9,385 bases of DNA from Chloroflexota bacterium (GTDB taxonomy: Bacteria; Chloroflexota; Dehalococcoidia; Lucifugimonadales; VGZR01): NCBI GenBank assembly GCA_027625225.1, contig JAQBWG010000053.1, positions 1 through 9,385 of the forward strand, in the 5' to 3' direction. The first letter of the stretch is position 1. The number at the start of each line of letters is the position of its first letter. The position numbers and the translations under genes were made by a program. Below the pieces are notes generated by a model, which saw only the letters and a list, made by a program, of their open reading frames with translations, did not search any database and was not told the origin of the DNA. Shown here piece after piece: positions 5,249 through 9,385 of this stretch.

Positions 5249-6076
5249 ATGGATTTCGGGATAAAGGGCAAGGTTGCGCTGGTGACGGGCGGCTCGCGAG
5301 GGTTGGGCCGGCAGATGGCGCTGTCGCTGGCAGGCGAGGGCGTTGATGTGGCGATATGCAGCCGCACGGAGGCGACGCTGGCGAAGACGGCGGAGGAGAT
5401 TCGGGCGCTGGGCGTGCGGTGCGAGTACGTGGTGGCGGATGCGTCGGACGTTGCGGCGGTGGAGGCGGTGCACGCCGAGACGGTGGAGAAGCTGGGGCCG
5501 GTGGACATCCTCATCAACAACGTGGGGGGCAGCGGGTCGAAGACCAACTACCCCGTCACCATGACCCAGAACCCCATCGGGGAGTGGACGGACGAGAATG
5601 TGGATACGTTCCCGCTGGAGACGGTGAAGGACGTGTTCAGCCGCAACCTGTTCGGCGGCTATCGCCTGACGCAACTAGTGCTGCCCCACATGAAGGAGCA
5701 GCGCTGGGGGCGCATCATCACGCTGGCGTCCATCTGGGGGCGGGAGTACGGCAGCAACGTGGCGTACATGTCGGCCAAGGCGGCGGTCATCGCGGCCACC
5801 AAGCACGCGGCGGTGTCGCTGGCGAAGTACGGCGTCACGTTCAACTCCATCGCGCCGGGTACGATAGCGCACGAGGGCAGCATGTGGGACCGGTTCAAGA
5901 AGGAGAACCCGCCGGAGACGGTGGAGGGCTTCCTGGCGAAGTATTTCCCGCGAGGCGAGTTCGGCTATCCCGAGCCGGTGGGTGACCTGGCGGCGTTCCT
6001 GGCGTCGGACCGGTCGGGGATGATAACCGGCGCGTGCATCCCGGTGGACGGCGGGCAGGGCCACTCGCTGATTTAG
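5249..6076 (+). CDS. SDR family NAD(P)-dependent oxidoreductase (second paralogue)
   Basis: A 275-residue classical SDR. Cofactor motif TGGSRGLG is at 13-20, SRT at 38-40 (R39, suggesting NADP(H)), D64 in ADASD, NNVGG at 90-94 in place of NNAG, and the catalytic residues N133, S161, Y173, K177 (YMSAK). It differs from its upstream neighbour mainly by about 17 extra residues (roughly 95-115, SGSKTNYPVTMTQNPIGEWT) between the NNVG motif and the helix with the catalytic Asn. That region sits near the active-site entrance in SDRs, so the two probably differ in substrate. The ribosome site is modest (GAGG at 5237-5240, 8 bases before ATG). It is separated from the first paralogue by 198 bp filled mostly by a MITE-like repeat. 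I see no clear promoter there, so read-through from the first gene is plausible. A stem-loop follows at 6092. Confidence 0.92.
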   Translation: MDFGIKGKVALVTGGSRGLGRQMALSLAGEGVDVAICSRTEATLAKTAEEIRALGVRCEYVVADASDVAAVEAVHAETVEKLGPVDILINNVGGSGSKTNYPVTMTQNPIGEWTDENVDTFPLETVKDVFSRNLFGGYRLTQLVLPHMKEQRWGRIITLASIWGREYGSNVAYMSAKAAVIAATKHAAVSLAKYGVTFNSIAPGTIAHEGSMWDRFKKENPPETVEGFLAKYFPRGEFGYPEPVGDLAAFLASDRSGMITGACIPVDGGQGHSLI

Positions 6077-6091
6077 CCGACCTTTCTTTTC

Positions 6092-6127
6092 ACGACACGC
6101 GTGGAACTTTTCCGGCACGGGTGTCGT
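6092..6127 (+). terminator. Terminator-like stem-loop after the SDR pair
   Basis: ACGACAC (6092-6098) pairs perfectly with GTGTCGT (6121-6127). After a G/G mismatch the helix continues with CGTG (6100-6103) pairing CACG (6116-6119). This gives 11 pairs around a 12-base loop, 16 bases after the SDR stop. The following bases, CTTACTCT, are only weakly T-rich, so efficient intrinsic termination is uncertain. It separates the SDR unit from the next promoter-like sequence. Confidence 0.4.
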
Positions 6128-6159
6128 CTTACTCTCCGATGGGCCGACTAGACACGGTG

Positions 6160-6165
6160 TATAAT
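6160..6165 (+). promoter_or_regulatory. Candidate -10 box (TATAAT) for the membrane-protein gene
   Basis: A perfect TATAAT is preceded by TG without the intervening base of a true extended -10. At 17-bp spacing the -35 position reads CGATGG, a poor match. Transcription would start near 6172, giving a leader of about 55 nt that ends with AAGGAG (6211-6216) before the GTG start at 6227. Confidence 0.45.
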
Positions 6166-6226
6166 CGTATGAGCGTGGACATGAAAGGGCAGGGCTTCCC
6201 ACATGAGTAAAAGGAGATAACCTAAC

Positions 6227-8029
6227 GTGTTCGGCACTCTGGGCATACTTTTTAGCCTTATACCCGTGGTGGTCATTGTGGCCATCATCTACGGCATTTC
6301 GCACATGCGCAAGCGCTCTGCACCCTCTGAAGAGGGCATAGGCACGGCCAAACGGCTGTATCTGTACCTCGTGGCTATCGCCGGACTGATGGCGGGAACG
6401 TCGGGCGTGGTGCAGATCGCGCGGTTCGTGCTCGCCGCGCTGCCCGGCACGGACGGGGTGTCGTCGTCCAGCACGGGTCTGGCGGTGGGTCTGGCGCTGA
6501 CCATTGTGGGCCTGCCGCTGTGGTTCGTGCACTGGCGGATGATTGGCAACAGCGTCAGGGAGCACGAGTCAGAGAAGGGGACGCTTCTCCGCAAACTGTA
6601 TGTATATGTAACGCTGGGCGTCGCCATCGGGCTGATGGCCCACGCCGTAGTCGAAATTCTGCAGTGGATATTCCGGGCCGAGGTGGACTTCCGGGGCTAT
6701 CCCTGGGCCGCGCTGGTCATCTGGGGCGGCGTATGGCTGTACCACTGGCGCTTCGAGCAACTCGAGGGCCAGCCGAGCGAGGATTCGCGGGCGGTGCGCA
6801 GCCTGTATGTGTACATCGTGGCGGGCGCTGCACTGGTGCTGCTGGCGACAGGTCTGGCGCGCATCGTGCATCTGATCTTGCTGAGCGGCTACGAGTCGCT
6901 GGCGTCCATCCCGGTGTTCGCGCCGGGCGACGGCGGACTGTGGCGGGGCGCCATCCGCAAGGGCATCATCCTGACGATGGTCGGCGGCGCGGGCTGGTAT
7001 TTCCACTGGCTGCGTTTCGCGGCGGACGATACGAAGTCCATGCTGCGGCGGCTGTTCGTGAACCTGTTCGCCAGTTACGGCGCACTTATCACCGTGCTGG
7101 TTGCCCTGGGTATAATCATTGCCCGCTCGCTGCTGTGGGGCTTCGGCGGCGGCAACGAGTCGGCCGCGCTGTATTTCCGATTCTTTCCGGCGACCATCGC
7201 GTCGCTGGCGGCGGGCATCGCGGTTGGTGTCTATCATCACAACGTAGCCACGAAAGAGAGCGGCGAGGCTCCGCAGGACTGGGCGGGCGTCCGGGAGTGG
7301 AATCCGTATCTGCTGACGGCCACGGGACTCGTAGCGCTGGTCATCGGCGTTGTCACTGCCGTCTCGACCGTCGTGGGCGTGTTGGCCCATGCGGGCACGG
7401 ACATCCTGGTGGGGAGTACCGCGTGGCAGGGCGGCGTGGCACTGGCCATCACCCTGACGCTTATCGGCGGTCCGCTGTGGTGGAAGTACTGGGCGAAGGC
7501 GCAGGTGCGCGCGGTGGACGGGACACAGGCGAAGCAAGAGGAAGGGTGGTCGGCGCGACGGACGACGCTGCCGGCGATTCTTGCGGTCGGACTGCTGGCA
7601 CTGCTGGGCGCGCTGAGCCACGTGCTGTTCGTGTTCCTGCGCGACCTGCTGGATAGCGGCCTGGGCCGCAGCACGGTACTCGATTTCCAAATAAGCATCG
7701 GCATTCTGGCGGCGGTGGCGGCGTTCCTGCCGTACTACCTGTCAGTGTATCGGGCGGAACAGGCCGACGGCGCGGTTCTGCCTATCAAGCGCAAGAAAAA
7801 GAACGTATCGGTGTTGGCTCCGGCGGACAGCGGGGACGTGCTCAAGCGGTTGGAGGAGACGCTCGGCTATTCGGTCGAGCACATGCGTTCGACGGATGAA
7901 CGCATGAATGCGATACCCCTTAGCGATGCCGCGTTAGAAGCACTCGTGGGGCAAATCGGCGATGCGTCGGGCGATAAAGTGCTGGTGGTCTTCGACGGCC
8001 AAACGGCGAAGATCTATCCTTACCGTTAA
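6227..8029 (+). CDS. Polytopic membrane protein with repeated DUF5671-like two-helix units
   Basis: A 600-residue protein that looks integral to the membrane. After an N-terminal helix (about 5-23) come about six units of roughly 75-85 residues, each with two hydrophobic helices. Units begin near 43 (RLYLYLVAIAGL), 123 (KLYVYVTLGVAI), 192 (SLYVYIVAGAAL), 275 (RLFVNLFASYGA), 361 (YLLTATGLVAL) and 448 (LPAILAVGLLAL). Their second helices end in aromatic/basic motifs: WFVHWRM, WLYHWRF, WYFHWLRF, VYHHN, WWKYWAK, YYLSVYR. This is the pattern I associate with DUF5671, whose function is unknown. A basic stretch (KRKKKN, 521-526) leads to a soluble, probably cytoplasmic C-terminal domain (about 527-600). 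The first three units keep the LYxY start best and later ones have diverged. The start is GTG, supported by AAGGAG 10 bases upstream; the only nearby ATGs open frames that close within a few codons. Transport or sensing roles are speculation. Confidence 0.85.
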   Translation: MFGTLGILFSLIPVVVIVAIIYGISHMRKRSAPSEEGIGTAKRLYLYLVAIAGLMAGTSGVVQIARFVLAALPGTDGVSSSSTGLAVGLALTIVGLPLWFVHWRMIGNSVREHESEKGTLLRKLYVYVTLGVAIGLMAHAVVEILQWIFRAEVDFRGYPWAALVIWGGVWLYHWRFEQLEGQPSEDSRAVRSLYVYIVAGAALVLLATGLARIVHLILLSGYESLASIPVFAPGDGGLWRGAIRKGIILTMVGGAGWYFHWLRFAADDTKSMLRRLFVNLFASYGALITVLVALGIIIARSLLWGFGGGNESAALYFRFFPATIASLAAGIAVGVYHHNVATKESGEAPQDWAGVREWNPYLLTATGLVALVIGVVTAVSTVVGVLAHAGTDILVGSTAWQGGVALAITLTLIGGPLWWKYWAKAQVRAVDGTQAKQEEGWSARRTTLPAILAVGLLALLGALSHVLFVFLRDLLDSGLGRSTVLDFQISIGILAAVAAFLPYYLSVYRAEQADGAVLPIKRKKKNVSVLAPADSGDVLKRLEETLGYSVEHMRSTDERMNAIPLSDAALEALVGQIGDASGDKVLVVFDGQTAKIYPYR

Positions 8030-8667
8030 GACGACGACGCGGCGATAAGCGCGGCCACTTCATTGCGGAAGCGCGTCTCGCTCATTCCGCCGGACGACGA
8101 GTTCACTACGGTGCCGTCGGGCAACAGAAAGAACGTGGTGGGCATGCTCAGCACCCGGTAGTTGGGCACCACCCGCGACTGATCTGTGGTGCCGGTGGGG
8201 TAGGTAATTCCAAACTCCTGGATGAAGTCGAGCGCATCCTGTCTGCTGCCAAGGCCGACGTACGGGCCGATGTCTATTCCAATCAGGACAAAGTCGTCTT
8301 GTAATTCGTCGTACACGGCCTGAAAGGCGGGCATCTCGGCGCGGCAAGGCGGGCAAAGTCCGGCCCAAAAGTTCAATACGACGGGCTTGCCCGAGGTGAA
8401 GAGCTGGGAGAAGTCCATCTCGTCTGCGCCCAAAATGTCCGCTCCCTCATATACTGAGAAGTGGAAGTCGGGCGCTGCGCCGTCCACGCCGTTCACCGGC
8501 CCGCCGGTGGTGTTGATGGACGCGAGGATGGCGATGGCCACGATTACCGCGACCAGTACGCCGCCGCCTATCCACATATAGAGGGGTGGGATGCCGCTGT
8601 TGGGTCGCTTAGGCCGGGCGCTTTTTTCCAGCTTACGTTTTCGAGATTCCTTCTTCTTGGCTGCCAT
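8026..8667 (-). CDS. Membrane-anchored TlpA/ResA-type thioredoxin
   Basis: A 213-residue protein with a highly basic N-terminus (KKKESRKRKLEK), one transmembrane helix (about 30-51), a short linker, and an extracytoplasmic thioredoxin-fold domain. The redox motif is C105-P-P-C108 in FWAGLCPPC, and the cis-proline loop is MPTT (P176). TlpA/ResA proteins reduce disulfides on apocytochromes or other exported proteins. No cytochrome c maturation genes are nearby, so the partner is unknown. The residue before the first Cys is Leu, whereas most relatives have Trp (WCxxC), which may shift the redox potential. I prefer the ATG at 8667 because GGAGG lies 5 bases upstream of it; a GTG at 8679 would add only MEGV and would consume that ribosome site. 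The gene converges on the membrane-protein gene. Their stop codons share TTAA, overlapping 4 bp (8026-8029). Confidence 0.9.
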   Translation of the reverse strand: MAAKKKESRKRKLEKSARPKRPNSGIPPLYMWIGGGVLVAVIVAIAILASINTTGGPVNGVDGAAPDFHFSVYEGADILGADEMDFSQLFTSGKPVVLNFWAGLCPPCRAEMPAFQAVYDELQDDFVLIGIDIGPYVGLGSRQDALDFIQEFGITYPTGTTDQSRVVPNYRVLSMPTTFFLLPDGTVVNSSSGGMSETRFRNEVAALIAASSS

Positions 8668-8723
8668 TACCCCCTCCACTACAGGCTCACGGTGTATTAG
8701 AGTAGTCGGGGCACGATTCGGTT

Positions 8724-8742
8724 CAACGGTGGTATGCCGTTG
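8724..8742. promoter_or_regulatory. Candidate operator dyad between divergent genes
   Basis: CAACGG (8724-8729) and CCGTTG (8737-8742) are perfect inverted 6-mers around a 7-base spacer. They lie in the 94-bp gap between the minus-strand thioredoxin gene and the plus-strand oxidoreductase gene. Dyads of this size in short divergent promoter regions often bind a dimeric regulator. A TAATAC on the minus strand (just before the thioredoxin gene) could be its -10, but the nearest TTGAAC is 21 bp away, so no firm promoter is called. Confidence 0.35.
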
Positions 8743-8761
8743 GAGTCACACGAGGTATCGG

Positions 8762-9385
8762 ATGGCAGATGTAGTTGTTCTTGGCGGCGGTGTCGTAGGT
8801 TGTGCGACCGCTTATTATCTCGCCCGAGAGGGCGCGGCGGTTGTAGTTGTCGAACGCGAGGGCGTGGGCAGTCAGGCGTCGGGCTTCGCGGCGGGCGGTC
8901 TGTTCCCGCTGCAAGGGTACGGCGTTCCGGGGCCGCTGAGCGAGTTCGCCATGCACGCGTTCAAGATGCATCAGGAACTGTCGAAGCCGCTACAGGAAGA
9001 GTCGGGCGTGGACTTCCAGTACCGTATGCCCCTGCGTATGCAACTGGCGTTCGGCGAATCGGACATCCCTACCCTGGAAGAATCGGCGCGTCTGTTTAAG
9101 GATGCGAGCGGCTTTTCCTCCCGCTGGCTGGACGCCGATGAAGTGCGACGCATCGAGCCGCGCATCGCACCGAACGTCGTCAGGGGTATCGAACTCAAAG
9201 GTAGCGCGGCGGTGGATAGCCACCTGTTTGCCAATGCCCTGATGCGCGCCGCCGAAAAGCACGGGGCGCGTGTGGTTTCGGGCGAAGTCACCGGAGTAAA
9301 GGCTGACGGGGAGAAAATCACGGCGGCGATTGTGGACGGCCAGCCTATTGCCGCGGCGCAATTCGTGGTAACGACGGGACCGTGG
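8762..9385 (+). CDS. DAO-family FAD-dependent oxidoreductase (3'-truncated)
   Basis: The frame from ATG 8762 stays open to the window edge, showing 208 residues of a family usually about 370-400 long. It opens with the FAD-binding fold MADVVVLGGGVVGCATAYYL (GGGVVG, residues 8-13) and then an acidic ribose-binding residue in VVVVERE. The segment SQASGFAAGGLFP matches the second FAD contact (S..AsG.aaGgl) of D-amino-acid oxidase, glycine oxidase and sarcosine oxidase relatives. WLDADEVRRIEP and the terminal VVTTGPW are also typical of DAO proteins. Such enzymes oxidise C-N bonds of amines or amino acids using FAD; the substrate cannot be told from this part. There is no signal peptide. The start is supported by GAGG (8752-8755), 6 bases upstream. 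It is transcribed divergently from the thioredoxin gene, with a dyad in between. Confidence 0.9.
   Translation, partial: MADVVVLGGGVVGCATAYYLAREGAAVVVVEREGVGSQASGFAAGGLFPLQGYGVPGPLSEFAMHAFKMHQELSKPLQEESGVDFQYRMPLRMQLAFGESDIPTLEESARLFKDASGFSSRWLDADEVRRIEPRIAPNVVRGIELKGSAAVDSHLFANALMRAAEKHGARVVSGEVTGVKADGEKITAAIVDGQPIAAAQFVVTTGPW

Noticed and set aside
6181..6220. Two tiny frames (ATG 6181 to TAA 6210; ATG 6203 to TAA 6220) upstream of the GTG start as regulatory leader peptides
   Set aside because: Neither has a convincing ribosome site. The second contains the AAGGAG used by the downstream gene. No codon pattern suggests attenuation.
8677..8679. GTG at 8679 as start of the thioredoxin gene
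   Set aside because: The GGAGG needed for ribosome binding lies just inside that extension and is well placed for the ATG at 8667.

Overview
The window (about 9.4 kb, high GC, bacterial) reads as a chromosomal fragment of an uncultured bacterium, most plausibly a Chloroflexota of the Dehalococcoidia/SAR202 type. That placement is inferred from the gene mix: a multi-repeat DUF5671-like membrane protein, duplicated SDR oxidoreductases, a PuuE-like deacetylase and a non-biosynthetic acetolactate-synthase-like ThDP enzyme. Dispersed palindromic repeats between genes fit the same picture. No marker gene is present, so the assignment is tentative. There is no rRNA, tRNA, CRISPR array or transposase.

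Layout. (1) 1-2585: the 3' part of a ThDP-dependent acetolactate-synthase-like enzyme, followed 9 bp later by a type II NADH dehydrogenase-like flavoprotein. The flavoprotein's last residues are encoded by a dispersed palindromic repeat. (2) 2614-3559: a plausible sigma70 promoter and a PuuE/NodB-fold polysaccharide deacetylase-like hydrolase. (3) 3560-4273: a 714-bp stretch with no credible gene but strong structure. It holds a degenerate 11-bp tandem array, a second unrelated 11-bp array (GCGTTAC units with a 12-bp perfect palindrome), and a pentanucleotide-periodic tract of 17 units. An AT-rich segment with a TATAAT box follows, then a putative leader with three stem-loops, the first a 12-bp stem. 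(4) 4274-6076: two paralogous SDR oxidoreductases in tandem, separated by a 141-bp MITE-like nested inverted repeat. (5) 6092-8029: a stem-loop, a promoter-like TATAAT and a 600-residue membrane protein made of about six two-helix repeats plus a soluble C-terminal domain. (6) 8026-8667 (minus strand): a membrane-anchored TlpA-type thioredoxin, convergent with and overlapping the membrane protein by 4 bp. (7) 8762-end: a DAO-family FAD oxidoreductase, divergent from the thioredoxin gene and truncated by the window edge.

The genes do not form one recognisable pathway. The ThDP enzyme and NADH dehydrogenase are probably co-transcribed. The two SDRs arose by duplication and may act on related substrates. 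The remaining genes look like independent transcription units. The most unusual part is the non-coding block 3597-4172 upstream of the SDR pair. Its layered short-period arrays and structured leader match no element class I recognise.
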